A stretch of 64,000 bases of DNA from Phycisphaerales bacterium UBA2421 (GCA_002343075.1 DDRH01000006.1:103807-167806); one strand, 5' to 3'. Positions 34,164-43,883 are shown, numbered from the stretch's first letter. Translations and numbers: made by a program. Notes: generated by a model from the letters alone, not told the origin.

Positions 34164-36113
34164 TCACGCCCGGCGGCGACGCATGATCAGAATACCCGCC
34201 GCGGTCGCCACGAGCATCGTCCCCGGCTCCGGAACCGCGTGGAATGTCACCGCGATATCGTTCCCGCCGCTTGCCGTGCCGTTGAATGCCGCGCCGGTGT
34301 AGCTGTAGAAAATCGTGTAGCGCAGCAGCCCATCCACCACTTCCGTTGCGTCGGGCGCGCCGTCAAACTGGCTGCCCGACGTCACAACACCCCCGCCGGT
34401 GTTGTTGACGATCAGAAACGTCTTACCCGCGGGCGCTGTTCCAAAAGTCGCGACAAAGCCCGGCGTGAACACAAACTCGATCGCCGGAAAATTCGTCCCG
34501 TCGCCCAGCGTCACATCGCCGGTGGTCACCACGGTCAGATCGGCATTTTCCGTACCCGTGGCCGCGTTCACATCCATCACCTATGTCGCGCTCGGTTCAA
34601 GGTTGAGCGAGCCAACCGTGATCGTATCAATGCTGTTCCCCGGCGAAAGCGTCCCGCCGGATTGAATCGTGACCGCGGAAGTAGTCACCCCGCTCCCGCC
34701 AAGCGTCGCCCCGGTGCCGACAGTATAAGCCCCCCCGCCTGTGTGCGTGCCATTCAACCGCAGTGTGCCCGCGGCGACGGTGGTGGTGCCGGTGTAGTCG
34801 TTCGCGCCCGACAAAGTGAGCACGCCCGTTCCCGACTTGGTGAAACTGCCACCCGCCCCGCTCATGGCACCGGAAAACGTGGTGCTGCTGTCGTCACCGC
34901 CGGCATCGAGCGATTTTCCCCCAAGCAACACGTTGCCCGCGCCGGCAATTGAGCCGATGGTCTGAGAACTGGCGATGGCTGAGATATCAAACGTCGCCGG
35001 CGCGGCGACGGTGACGGCGGTGGCGCTGGGCAACGCGCCGGTTGACGAAATCGATAACGTGCCCGCGGTGACGGTGGTGGTGCCGGTGTAGGTGTTGGCG
35101 CCGGAGAGAATCAGGTTTCCCGCGCCAAGCTTTCGAATGTTTACCCCGGAAGTCGTCCCGATTTTGCTGCTGATCGTTGCGGTTGTAGCCGAGCCCACGA
35201 CGTCGATATTCCCTGTTCCGTCAAAGAAAAGCGTGTCGCTTCCGGCAATCTGGTATCCGGTTGTCGTAAAAACCAGTCCGCCGGTCGTGCGATCACCGGG
35301 AAGCGTGACCACACCCGCCGTGCCCCCGAAGATAACGTTATCGCGCCTGTTGGTTGATTCGTTATACGCGTAGTAATCACCCGCGGTGCCCGAACCGCCC
35401 GCTTTTGACGTAAAAAAGGTGGATGAGACGTTCCATATGCCGGTCCCGCCGGTGAGTGCGGTAGTCCCGTTAACATCCCAAACCACAGAAATGCCACCGC
35501 GCTTATACACGCCGATTCGCTCATCAGTAGTCACCGCAGCACCGTCGACAGCGGCATTGGAAAAGCCGTCCCAACTAGCGGAACTGAAGTCGGTATTAAC
35601 TCCCGTTGTCACCGAGGTCTTGCGGGACCATGACTGATCTGTGCCGGGACTGCCGGTTGTACTGGTAGCCGTCATGCCAAAGGCGTCTACGACGTTTGCG
35701 AACGCATATGGCGTACCGGTATAGATCACAACCGAGTCATCCCCATTGAAATTGACTGTCCCGTTTGCAATGTTGGCTCGCGATGCGGCAAATGGCAACG
35801 CTGATGAGCTATTCGCCAGCGTTAACACGCCCCCCGCGGAAATAGTTGCAGATATAGAAAATGATCCATTGGCGGTCGTACTCGTCTTCCACCCAATATT
35901 GGCAGGAGAGTTATTCCAGATGCCATAACGGAATCCTCCGGCGCCGAGATCAACCGCACTCTCCCCCGAGTTATAGATCTCGATCCACTTGTTGTTGCTG
36001 GCCCCCTCGTAGTACTGCGAAATATAGATATCCGCCTGAGAAGATTGCAACGTGAGTGATCCAGCGGCGAAAATCATCGATCCCGCCACAAACTTTGATC
36101 TGCGCATTTTCAT
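34164..36113 (-). pseudogene. Autotransporter-repeat PEP-CTERM surface protein interrupted by one in-frame TAG
   Basis: A strong AGGAG precedes the ATG at 36113, followed by a signal peptide (KFVAGSMIFAAGSL). A lamin-tail-like domain follows (DIYISQYYEGASNNKWIEIYNSG), then autotransporter-associated beta-strand repeats (LILSGANTYTGTTTVTAGTL, LTLSGANDYTGTTTVAAGTL, GGSGVTTSAVTIQSGG). At 34581-34583 a TAG interrupts the frame between LNLEPSAT and VMDVNAATG; family members usually have Tyr there. The same frame continues with no other stop to a PEP-CTERM tail (HAVPEPGT, hydrophobic helix, RRRRA). The truncated protein would lack its sorting signal. It is either a recent nonsense mutation, a readthrough case or a sequencing error. 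Confidence 0.82.
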
Positions 36114-36413
36114 CCCACAACTCCTATCCCTATCAGCCCAAGACATGCGCCAAGAGTAGTTACTGAGCGCTGCCCCTTCTCGCGTGCGGCTAAGTGAGTC
36201 AGCCCACGCGCTTGGCCACCACACGGGCAGTAGACTCGGGGTGCGGGGTGTTTACAAGACTCATTTCGCATGTTTTGTGTTAGTTTTTCAACAGCACCCC
36301 ACCCGCCCCGGCGGGCGCTGGGCCGCCCGGCGACGCCGCGGCGGGCCGATCTATTCGCGTAGCACCTGCGGATTCTGCTTGACATTTCACCGCCGACTGT
36401 TAGCATTTTGTTT

Positions 36414-36419
36414 ATTATA
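36414..36419 (-). promoter_or_regulatory. Candidate -10 for the beta-repeat surface protein gene
   Basis: The minus strand reads TGTTATAATAAAC in an AT-rich island within a GC-rich region. The -35 is weak. Confidence 0.35.
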
Positions 36420-36639
36420 ACATTTACCGATCCTTTCGCCCTTGATCGTGGAGAGCAAACAACGGCCCCAAAATGCCCTGCAACTTCCCCCATATCTTCC
36501 CCGATTGCGTCTTCGTGCCCCCCGATTGCCGCTTCGTGCCCTCGGTGAACTTCGTGGTAAATCATTCTTCGCCACGCCGGACAGGCGCTGAACGGCCAGA
36601 CCTGTGTATAAGGCCGACAGGGGACGAGACGCGCCGATC

Positions 36640-36730
36640 GGGGACCGATTTGGGGCCGATTGGGACCAATTGGGGCGCATTCGGGACCCGATTGGGCCTC
36701 TTTTGGTACCGATTGGGACCCGGTTTGGAC
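36640..36730. repeat. Helically phased G-run array
   Basis: Nine G-runs start at 36640, 36652, 36662, 36672, 36683, 36694, 36705, 36715 and 36726, a spacing of 10-12 bp. The runs are mostly separated by ACCGATT-like sequence. It is not a protein-coding repeat because the period is not a multiple of three. Confidence 0.7.
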
Positions 36731-36862
36731 CCGGTTTTTTGCACCAAACGGGAGTCGATCGATTGCGGTAAACATACAACTGTAAAGGACTTATGGATTT
36801 TACAGAGCGATTAAAACGCGTGTCGAACTTCTTTCTTCCCGGGTCCCACCCTCCCGCTGACC

Positions 36863-38071
36863 CTAGCGCTGCTGACGAAACTGCTCGACCGTGAGCGCCA
36901 GTGCCTCAGCGGCGGCGCGCTGGATGCGCGGGTCGGGGTCGGATTGGAGTTGGTTCAGAATCCGGCTGGCGGCGCGCTGGTCGCCGAGCGTGCCCGTCGG
37001 GCCGACCCCGAACCGCGCGCGCCCCAGCGCCAGCACCGACTCGACCCGCCACACCGGATCGACAACCGCAGCCGAGTTGTCGTGGGTAACTCGATCTCCG
37101 GACGATCCGACGTCGCCGGGGGTGCCGGACGGGGTGCCGGGCGACGGGGCACTCGTCGGGGTTGTCGGGATTGTCGCGCCCGTCGGGGTTGATGCGCCCG
37201 GCGGGCTTGTCGCCCATCGGCGCACGTTGCCGAGGTTGCGACTGATTGTCGGGCCGTCGAGCGTACGGATTCGGCCGGCTATCGGTAGCACGACCGTCTT
37301 GGTGAGCGCCAGCCGTTCGGCATCGAACGCCTCGACCGCGGCGAGGGCTGGCAAAGCGATAGCCATCGCTGCCGATGATACTTCGCCATTCGACGAAATG
37401 TCGCGCGGGGGTGAATTGGAGGTGTTGTCTGAGACGATCGCCGGGTTTTGTCGCAAGAACAGCTTCATCGTTGCGGCCGACTCGGCGAGCAGTTGCAGGC
37501 CGGCATTTAGCTCGGCGGAGGTGATGCGTTCTTCAAAGAGCCGTTCGCCCAGCACAAACCCCGCGCGCAGTTGCGACAGCCCGGCGGCGGGGTTGACTCG
37601 GCGCACGATCATCGCGCCGCGCAACGAGGCTTTGCCCAGGCGTTCGACGTCGGTGAGTTCCGGCGTTTCTGAACGATAGTGAATCAGTGCCTCAGGCCGA
37701 TGCTGAAAAATCGAACCGCCAGCCAGGCCCGTCGCCCGGATCAGCAGTTGCCCGGCCTCGGCGACGGGTTCGGGTGTATCGGAATGGTCGGCACGGTTGA
37801 ATGCGTCGAACGCGGCGCGGTTTTGGGCCACGAGTTGCAGCGCCTGCCCATAAAGCGCAGTCGCCTCGGCTTCGCGACCTGCAACACGCGGCGCAATCGA
37901 AGAGACATCGGGCAGCCGAAGCGGCGCGGCGTTGCGTGCATCAAGCCCAAACGCGTCCGGCGGCGTCGGCCGGGCGGTGCGATCGATGTACGAAACCGAC
38001 GCCACGACCGCCACCACAAGGAGAATACTCAGCGCCCAGCCGAGCGCATTGCCAAACATGAGGAGAATCAT
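36863..38071 (-). CDS. Protein of unknown function with N-terminal membrane anchor
   Basis: The protein has 402 residues, or 398 if the second Met is used. Residues 7-28 form a membrane helix (ALGWALSILLVVAVVASVSYI). A large soluble part is Ala/Leu/Arg-rich and probably helical. A Pro/Thr/Gly-rich linker (TSPPGASTPTGATIPTTPTS) precedes a C-terminal segment with IQRAAAEALAL that resembles a single HEAT-like helix pair. No catalytic motif is recognised. Confidence 0.62.
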   Translation of the reverse strand: MILLMFGNALGWALSILLVVAVVASVSYIDRTARPTPPDAFGLDARNAAPLRLPDVSSIAPRVAGREAEATALYGQALQLVAQNRAAFDAFNRADHSDTPEPVAEAGQLLIRATGLAGGSIFQHRPEALIHYRSETPELTDVERLGKASLRGAMIVRRVNPAAGLSQLRAGFVLGERLFEERITSAELNAGLQLLAESAATMKLFLRQNPAIVSDNTSNSPPRDISSNGEVSSAAMAIALPALAAVEAFDAERLALTKTVVLPIAGRIRTLDGPTISRNLGNVRRWATSPPGASTPTGATIPTTPTSAPSPGTPSGTPGDVGSSGDRVTHDNSAAVVDPVWRVESVLALGRARFGVGPTGTLGDQRAASRILNQLQSDPDPRIQRAAAEALALTVEQFRQQR

Positions 38072-38244
38072 CGCGTGATGAGCAATGAAATCAATCGAAA
38101 GGCACGGCCGGCTTCACCTGACACGACTTCTCGGCAGAAGATGAGACCAGTGCCAGAGCCTTCGCAGCAGTGGCGAGGTTCACGAGAGTGAGGGTGCACC
38201 GCTACAGCATGCAAACAACATTCGGTAATGAAACGCGCTGTGGA

Positions 38245-38253
38245 TGCTACAAT
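38245..38253 (+). promoter_or_regulatory. Extended -10, leaderless start of the sugar dehydrogenase gene
   Basis: TGCTACAAT (TGn plus TACAAT) ends 6 nt before the ATG at 38260. There is no Shine-Dalgarno, so translation from a leaderless mRNA is likely. Confidence 0.45.
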
Positions 38254-38259
38254 ATCGTT

Positions 38260-39639
38260 ATGAAGACCTGCCTTTTCATTCTCGCGTCACTCGCACTCAC
38301 AACGGCTGTCGCGGCACAGTCGGTCGTCGACCCGAACCTCGCCGTGCAGACATGGACCAGCGGCCTCGACAATCCGACGGGTTTCGCGTTTCTCAACACC
38401 CGCGGCGACATGATGGTGATCGAGAAAAACACCGGCAAGGTGCAGTTGGTGCGCGACAGAAAAGTCCGCCGCACGCTGCTCGACTTGCCGGTGTCGAATG
38501 ACAGCGAGCGCGGGTTGCTGGGCATTGCAACGCTGGGCAGCCCGGCGTCGGGTGGGTTTGTGTATCTCTATCACACCGCCGCCGCCGTCGATGGGGGCGC
38601 GCCGATCAGCAACAAGATCAGCCGATATCGCTACGACGGCGAGCAGCTTGTGTTCGATCGGAAGATTATCGACCTGCCCGCGCTCACCGGCCCCAACCAC
38701 AACGGCGGGAAGATCTTGTTCGACGCGCGCAGCCAGCTTTACGTCGCGACCGGCGATCTCAATCTGAACAACGCCACCGCCAACTACGGCGGGCGCGAAG
38801 TGCAACTAACCGGCGCCATCCTGCGCATGGACTCGACCGGAAAGCCCTCGGCGGGAAACCCGTTTCGGGTTGATTCGTCGCGAAACAATCCGGCCAACTA
38901 CATCTATGCCTACGGCGTGCGCAATACCTTCGGAATCGCCATCGAACCGGTAACCGGAGACCTGTGGGACACCGAAAATGGCGCGCAGAGTTTTGACGAG
39001 ATCAACCGCGTCTTCAAAGGTTTTAACAGCGGGTGGGAACGCATCATGGGCCCTGTCAGCCGCAACGGGGGAACCCTGCCCGAGTTGAACAGCCTCGGAC
39101 CTGCGGCGCTGTATGACGATCCGAAGTTTTCGTGGCTCTCGCCGGTCGCCCCGACCGATTTGGAGTTTTTCCCGACGGCGCGCCTCGGATCGCAATACAA
39201 GAACGATCTTTTCGTCGGCACAACGCGCGGCGGAAAAATTCTGCGGTTTGACCTGACCGGATCGCGGAAGAGCCTGTCACTCGCCGGCGGGCTTGCCGAT
39301 GGGGTGGCGGATAACAGCTCCGGCAATCGCTTCGCCGAGCAGGACGCGATTCTCTTCGGCAATGATTTCGGGTTGGTCAGCGACTTAACTGTCGGCCCCG
39401 GCGGGCTTTATGTCACTGATTTTCTCAACGGCCGGATCTTCCGCATCACCACGGCGGCGCCGAGCACACAAATGCAGCCAATTGAAGCCGCAGGGCGAGG
39501 CTCGGTGCCAGAGCCGGGTAGCGTGATGATGATCGTCGGGGGCGCATTGCTCCTCGGCGGCGCGCGAGGCTACTCCCGCCGACGATTATCGCCGACGCCG
39601 GCGCGTCACGGGCATGCGGGCACCGAGTCGCATCGTTGA
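38260..39639 (+). CDS. Soluble glucose/sorbosone dehydrogenase-like (PQQ beta-propeller) with PEP-CTERM
   Basis: The product has 459 residues. A signal peptide covers 1-20 (LFILASLALTTAVAAQ). The six-bladed propeller of the glucose/sorbosone dehydrogenase family shows LLGIATL, LTGPNHNGGKI, and IYAYGVRNTFGIAIEP with TGDLWDTENGAQSFDEINRV. Family members oxidise aldoses with PQQ. The C-terminus carries VPEPGSVMMIVGGALLLGGA and RRR, a PEP-CTERM sorting signal, but about 15 further residues follow the Arg cluster, which is unusual. The last 54 bp overlap the convergent helicase gene. The ATG at 38260 is chosen from the signal peptide and a TGCTACAAT promoter 6 nt upstream. Confidence 0.85.
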   Translation: MKTCLFILASLALTTAVAAQSVVDPNLAVQTWTSGLDNPTGFAFLNTRGDMMVIEKNTGKVQLVRDRKVRRTLLDLPVSNDSERGLLGIATLGSPASGGFVYLYHTAAAVDGGAPISNKISRYRYDGEQLVFDRKIIDLPALTGPNHNGGKILFDARSQLYVATGDLNLNNATANYGGREVQLTGAILRMDSTGKPSAGNPFRVDSSRNNPANYIYAYGVRNTFGIAIEPVTGDLWDTENGAQSFDEINRVFKGFNSGWERIMGPVSRNGGTLPELNSLGPAALYDDPKFSWLSPVAPTDLEFFPTARLGSQYKNDLFVGTTRGGKILRFDLTGSRKSLSLAGGLADGVADNSSGNRFAEQDAILFGNDFGLVSDLTVGPGGLYVTDFLNGRIFRITTAAPSTQMQPIEAAGRGSVPEPGSVMMIVGGALLLGGARGYSRRRLSPTPARHGHAGTESHR

Positions 39640-40929
39640 TTTCTTCTCCTGCGCCACCGCCGCCGCCGATGGCTCGGTGCTCACAGGAATATGATCTTCC
39701 GGCCGCGGCTGGCGGTTGGGTTCGGGCGACGGCTCGAAGCCTTCCATTCGCGCCATCGGGATAACCATGTTAATCAGCGACTCGATCTTGGTGAGCAAAT
39801 CTCCCTGATCCTTCGCTGCGAAGCTGATGGCTTTGCCGGTCGCGCCCATGCGGGCCGTGCGGCCGATGCGATGAACGTATACTTCCGGGTCTTCCGGCAG
39901 GTCGTAATTGATGATGTGACTGATGTCGGCAACATCGATCCCCCGGCTGGCCAGATCGGTGGCGACGAGCACATCAAACTTGCCGGTGCGAAAATTCTTC
40001 ATCACCTTGTCGCGCTTGTTCTGGGCAAGGTTACCATGAATCTCCCGGCACGCGATTCCGTCGTGAGTGAGATGCTTTGCGAGCTTGTCGGCACCATGCT
40101 TAGTGCGACAGAAAACGATCGCGAGTTCCGGCTGCTCCTGCTTCAAGATAAGCCGCAGCAACCGATACTTATCCCACGGCTGCACCATGTACCACGACTG
40201 ATCGACCTTCTCGACGGTGGGCTTATCATCGGCACCGGGGGCGACGAGTTTCTCCACCGGCTCATGCATGTACTTACGCGCAAGCCGTTCGATCTCTTCG
40301 GTAAACGTAGCGGAGACAAAAATCGTCTGATGCGAGCGGGCCGCATGCTCGTCTCCGTTCTCTTCCCGTCGCTCGCTCATGCCGCGCAGCCGCGAGAGAA
40401 TGTTGCGGATGTCTTCGCGAAAGCCGATGTCGAGCATGCGATCGACTTCATCGAGAACGATAAACCGGATGTTCGCAAGCGAGAGGAGCCTGCGGTCGAG
40501 CAGGTCCATCACCCGGCCGGGGGTTCCCACGATGATCTCAGGATGCGCCTTGAGCGTACGAACCTGCGCCGCGATCTTCTCCCCGCCGTAGACCGCCATC
40601 GAGCGAATGGGCGTGTGCTGGCCGATGCGTTTGATCTCTTCATGCACCTGCACAGCAAGCTCGCGCGTGGGCACGAGAATCAGCGCCTGCGTCCCCACGC
40701 CTCGATCAGCCATCTGCAGAAGCGGAATGCCAAACGCCGCGGTCTTGCCTGTGCCGGTGCGCGCCTGCCCAAGAAGATCAACGCCGGTCAGCGCCTTGGG
40801 AATCAGCAACGACTGAATCTCGGATGGCTCTGTAAACTTCAAATCGGCCAGCGCGCGCAAGATCGAATTGCGAACGCCAAGGGCTTGAAATTTCTCCGGT
40901 ATTGGTGCGTGCTCGGTTTTGTCGCTCAT
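39586..40929 (-). CDS. DEAD-box family ATP-dependent RNA helicase
   Basis: The protein has 447 residues. Motifs in order: Q motif region FQALGVRNSILRAL, motif I ARTGTGKTAAF, Ia PTRELAVQ, Ib TPGRVMDLL, motif II VLDEVD (DEVD rather than DEAD), motif III SATF, motif IV IVFCRTKHGADKLA, V TDLASRGIDV and VI HRIGRTARMG. The order and spacing are those of RhlE/DeaD-like helicases. A basic, proline-rich tail of about 60 residues ends MPVTRRRRR and may bind RNA. It likely remodels mRNA or rRNA. It converges on the sugar dehydrogenase gene with a 54-bp overlap. Confidence 0.93.
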   Translation of the reverse strand: MSDKTEHAPIPEKFQALGVRNSILRALADLKFTEPSEIQSLLIPKALTGVDLLGQARTGTGKTAAFGIPLLQMADRGVGTQALILVPTRELAVQVHEEIKRIGQHTPIRSMAVYGGEKIAAQVRTLKAHPEIIVGTPGRVMDLLDRRLLSLANIRFIVLDEVDRMLDIGFREDIRNILSRLRGMSERREENGDEHAARSHQTIFVSATFTEEIERLARKYMHEPVEKLVAPGADDKPTVEKVDQSWYMVQPWDKYRLLRLILKQEQPELAIVFCRTKHGADKLAKHLTHDGIACREIHGNLAQNKRDKVMKNFRTGKFDVLVATDLASRGIDVADISHIINYDLPEDPEVYVHRIGRTARMGATGKAISFAAKDQGDLLTKIESLINMVIPMARMEGFEPSPEPNRQPRPEDHIPVSTEPSAAAVAQEKKSTMRLGARMPVTRRRRR

Positions 40930-40992
40930 GGGTGCAAAGCAATGTTACGCGAAAGCACGCGAATGCTCAAAACTGCCAATTTGGGCCTGAAA

Positions 40993-41793
40993 CTACTCCC
41001 CGACAATCGTCCAGTAGTCGACCCGCTGCACTTGCTTGAGCGCATACTTCTGACCGTCGGCCAACTCAGCCCGCACCATCACGTGCAACCTGTCTTTAGC
41101 CATCCAATAACTGCCGATGAGTTGACCGGCGGCGTGCACTTCCAGCTTGAAGGCATCCGCCTCCTCTCCGGCAAAGGTCACCTGGGCATCCATCAGCTTT
41201 GCGCTGGTCGGCCGATTGCTCTTCTGCGTGACGATCGTCGAAAACGAGACCTTCGGCCGGTTCACAAAATCGTAATCGCGCAGCCAGAGTCCGAGCGAAT
41301 CGACGGGCACGAACTTTCGCCCACCGGCGTCGATCTTCCCCTCAACCCGGCCAGCCTCGGGCATGTAACTAAACGCAAAATAGTCGAGGCTGCCGCTCCC
41401 GGGCCGCTGCAGAAACTGTTTGAAGCTCGTGCCGCAAAACTCCTGGCTGGAACAGTCCAGCCGGGTCAGTTCCATAGCACCGGCGGTCATGTGGGTGGTC
41501 GTTGCGAACGTGTAGTCGTAGTTCGGTGTCGGTACGACTTCGATCAGATTGTGCTTCCAGACTTCCACGGTGTCCGTCGACCCGCTCGCCTTCGTCAGCG
41601 TTTTCAGGTCGTGCTGCTCTTTGTTCGTAAAGATCACCGCTTCGTACTGTCGGTCTTTCCCATAGATTGGTCGGCTGGCTAAGTATGTTGCTTTCTCGAC
41701 CAGACCATCGTGCCAGAGCGAATCGTTCTTCCATTCGTCGGCCTGCGCGAATGCGATAGCAGACATCGTGATGATGGCGACGCGAAAAAACAT
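40993..41793 (-). CDS. Secreted protein of unknown function
   Basis: The product has 266 residues from ATG 41793 (six more from 41811). Residues 1-18 are a signal peptide (FFRVAIITMSAIAFAQA). The mature part is beta-rich with no obvious catalytic motif; repeated beta-strand features such as YDYTFATTTHMTAGAMELTR suggest a lipocalin- or DUF3108-like barrel of an envelope protein. Its stop to the ABC exporter gene is separated by 3 bp on the same strand, so it is likely co-transcribed with it. Confidence 0.65.
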   Translation of the reverse strand: MFFRVAIITMSAIAFAQADEWKNDSLWHDGLVEKATYLASRPIYGKDRQYEAVIFTNKEQHDLKTLTKASGSTDTVEVWKHNLIEVVPTPNYDYTFATTTHMTAGAMELTRLDCSSQEFCGTSFKQFLQRPGSGSLDYFAFSYMPEAGRVEGKIDAGGRKFVPVDSLGLWLRDYDFVNRPKVSFSTIVTQKSNRPTSAKLMDAQVTFAGEEADAFKLEVHAAGQLIGSYWMAKDRLHVMVRAELADGQKYALKQVQRVDYWTIVGE

Positions 41794-41813
41794 GATCTGT
41801 CCTCCGAACAACC

Positions 41814-43826
41814 TCAGGCCGGCATGCCGATCATCTGCCGCTCGTACAACTGTTGGTAGACTTCACATGATTTAAGCAGGTCTTCATGTTTACCGGTGCC
41901 GACAATTCGCCCCTGCTCCATCACCACGATCAAATCGGCGGAGAGGATGGTGCTGAAACGATGCGCGATGACGAACGTGGTCGCTTCGTGCATGAGGCTC
42001 TCAATCGCCTGCTGAATGAGGTGCTCGCTTTCGGCATCGACCTGGCTTGTGGCTTCATCGAGAATGAGAATCGGCGCGTTGCGAAGGATGGCGCGCGCGA
42101 TACAAAGCCGCTGCTTCTGACCGCCGGAGAGTTGCGAGCCGAGTCCGTCAAGGGCGGTATCGTAACCTTGCGGCTTGGCGATGATAAACTCGTGTGCGAA
42201 CGCGCGCCGGGCAGCGTTCTCAATCTCATGGCGCTTTGCCTGGGGAAGGCCATAAGCGATGTTGTCTGCAATCGATCCGGGGAAAACGACACTTTCTTGG
42301 GTCACCAGCGAGATTTGCCTGCGAAGCGAGCGGAGCGTGGCGAGGCGCAGATCCACCCCGTCAATCAAGACCGCGCCGGAAGTGGGATCATAGAACCGAG
42401 GCAGCAGCGCCAGGAGGGTCGTCTTCCCGCTGCCGTTGCGGCCAACCACGGCCACGCTCTGTCCGCGTGGCACGCGCAGCGTCACGCCGTTCACCGCCGG
42501 GGCCGTTGTGCCGGGATAGGAAAAGCTCACGTTGTCGAACAGAATGTCGCGCTGCAACGGGGCGAGCGAGACGCGGCGCTCTGCCCGACTCGCCGCCGAA
42601 TGCCGCCGGGCTTCGACGTCGGTGTCCATAATCTCAAACATCCGCGACGCCGCGGCATTGGCGCGCTGCGTCACGTTGTTGAGCTTGCTCAAGCGGCGCA
42701 TCGGCTCGGCGATGCTCCCGAGGGCAATCATAATCATCATGAAGCTCGTCGGATCGAGCCACTGCTTCTCAAACATCATCCAACTGGCAATCAGCAGAAG
42801 TACGCCAACGGCGATCAGCGCCATCGTCTCCATCATTGGGGTGGTGATGGCTTCGTAGCGGCTCATCTTCAGTTGCTCTTTCACCAGTTCTGACATGATG
42901 CCGCTATACCGCCGTCGCTCCAGCCGTTCGGCCCGGCTTGCCTTCACGACGCGCACCCCCTGCAGCGTGCTTTCGATCTGACCCAGCATTCGGGCACTCT
43001 TCTGCAGCGCAGCGCGCATGGTCCGACGGACCTTCGTGCCAAGCTTGCGCATGATCATGAACATAGGCGGCAGAAAGAGAATGACGACGAGCGTCAATTT
43101 CCAGTTCACCCACAAAGCCAGGCTAAGCGACATTACCGCACTAATGGGCGCCTGAATCATCTGTCCAAGGATGACCCGAATTCCATCCTGCAGCAGGGCC
43201 GCATCGGAAACCAACCGGCTCGTCGCCTCGTTGGTTCCGAACTTGCCGAAATATGCCAGCGGAAGACGCAGCACATGGTCGTACATCCGCCGTCGAATGT
43301 CGTTCACCGTGAAGATCGCCACGCGGTCACTGAGGTGTTCGTGGACAAACCTGAAGCCGCTGCCGCAAACAGCCATGAGGGAGATGAATCCGAAGATAAA
43401 CGCAATCGCATACACCGGCCGGGTCGGTATCACCCCCGCAACGCGCCGAGCGGCGCGCCAGGGCAATGTAGTATTCGTCAAACCGGGGATGTCTTCCGTT
43501 GCGGCAAGCTGGCGCACAACCTCGGGCGACATCTGCATTGTCCGGGCGGGCTGTCCCGCGGGGAGCTCGAAAGTCTCGGTCGGCAAAAGCTCGCGCCCCA
43601 ACCTCGACTCCACCGCTTGTTCGTCCACCCACTGCGCAACGGTCTGACCTTCGATAAGCACTTTCAAAATCGGCAGGATCGCGCTCAATCCCACGGTTGT
43701 GATTGCCCCCATCAGCAAGGCGCAGACCACACTCACCACGACCATTTTTCGATATGGCCAGATATGCTGGAACGCTCGAAGGAGCGCGGCGTGTTTTGAC
43801 TGCGATGGCTTGACGGATTCTTTCAT
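41814..43826 (-). CDS. ABC exporter, fused membrane and ATPase domains (MsbA/Lipid A-exporter-like)
   Basis: The product has 670 residues from ATG 43826. The membrane domain contains six helices, with an extra polar segment of about 65 residues between the first two (roughly residues 60-125). The nucleotide-binding domain has Walker A VGRNGSGKTT, Q-loop VTQESVVFPG, signature LSGGQKQRLCIARAI and Walker B ILILDEATSQVD, followed by the His of IAHRFSTI. MsbA-like transporters flip lipid A or drugs; the substrate here is inferred only from fold. An in-frame upstream ATG at 43925 overlaps the divergent aminotransferase gene and is rejected. The gene follows the secreted protein after 3 bp and stands 57 bp from the divergent DegT-type gene. 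Confidence 0.9.
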   Translation of the reverse strand: MKESVKPSQSKHAALLRAFQHIWPYRKMVVVSVVCALLMGAITTVGLSAILPILKVLIEGQTVAQWVDEQAVESRLGRELLPTETFELPAGQPARTMQMSPEVVRQLAATEDIPGLTNTTLPWRAARRVAGVIPTRPVYAIAFIFGFISLMAVCGSGFRFVHEHLSDRVAIFTVNDIRRRMYDHVLRLPLAYFGKFGTNEATSRLVSDAALLQDGIRVILGQMIQAPISAVMSLSLALWVNWKLTLVVILFLPPMFMIMRKLGTKVRRTMRAALQKSARMLGQIESTLQGVRVVKASRAERLERRRYSGIMSELVKEQLKMSRYEAITTPMMETMALIAVGVLLLIASWMMFEKQWLDPTSFMMIMIALGSIAEPMRRLSKLNNVTQRANAAASRMFEIMDTDVEARRHSAASRAERRVSLAPLQRDILFDNVSFSYPGTTAPAVNGVTLRVPRGQSVAVVGRNGSGKTTLLALLPRFYDPTSGAVLIDGVDLRLATLRSLRRQISLVTQESVVFPGSIADNIAYGLPQAKRHEIENAARRAFAHEFIIAKPQGYDTALDGLGSQLSGGQKQRLCIARAILRNAPILILDEATSQVDAESEHLIQQAIESLMHEATTFVIAHRFSTILSADLIVVMEQGRIVGTGKHEDLLKSCEVYQQLYERQMIGMPA

Positions 43827-43883
43827 TCGACGATGCTCAAGGATACAGGAAACGCAGGCAGGATGCCCGCGCGCTTCACAATC

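Larger units (their letters stand above)
36114..36862. other. 750-bp noncoding region with repeats and G-run array
   Basis: No credible gene is seen; the ORFs here have repetitive, low-complexity translations. It holds a GC-rich segment at about 36300-36360, a 21-bp near-duplicate unit at 36501-36542 (CCGATTGCGTCTTCGTGCCC and a close copy) and a G-run array at 36640-36730. A minus-strand TATAAT at 36414-36419 could be the promoter of the interrupted beta-repeat gene, which would then have a leader of about 290 nt. Confidence 0.6.

Noticed and set aside
34164..34580. The PEP-CTERM part as an independent 138-residue gene
   Set aside because: It has no RBS, begins exactly after the TAG in the same frame, and completes the domain begun upstream.
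36387..36779. ORF with repeated GPNR/PIG residues
   Set aside because: The translation only reflects a 10-11-bp DNA periodicity that is not in codon phase, and other frames are equally open.
39691..41682. 663-codon plus-strand ORF spanning the helicase and secreted-protein genes
   Set aside because: Antisense to two genes with recognised features and crossing their boundary; His/Arg-rich translation without recognisable domains.
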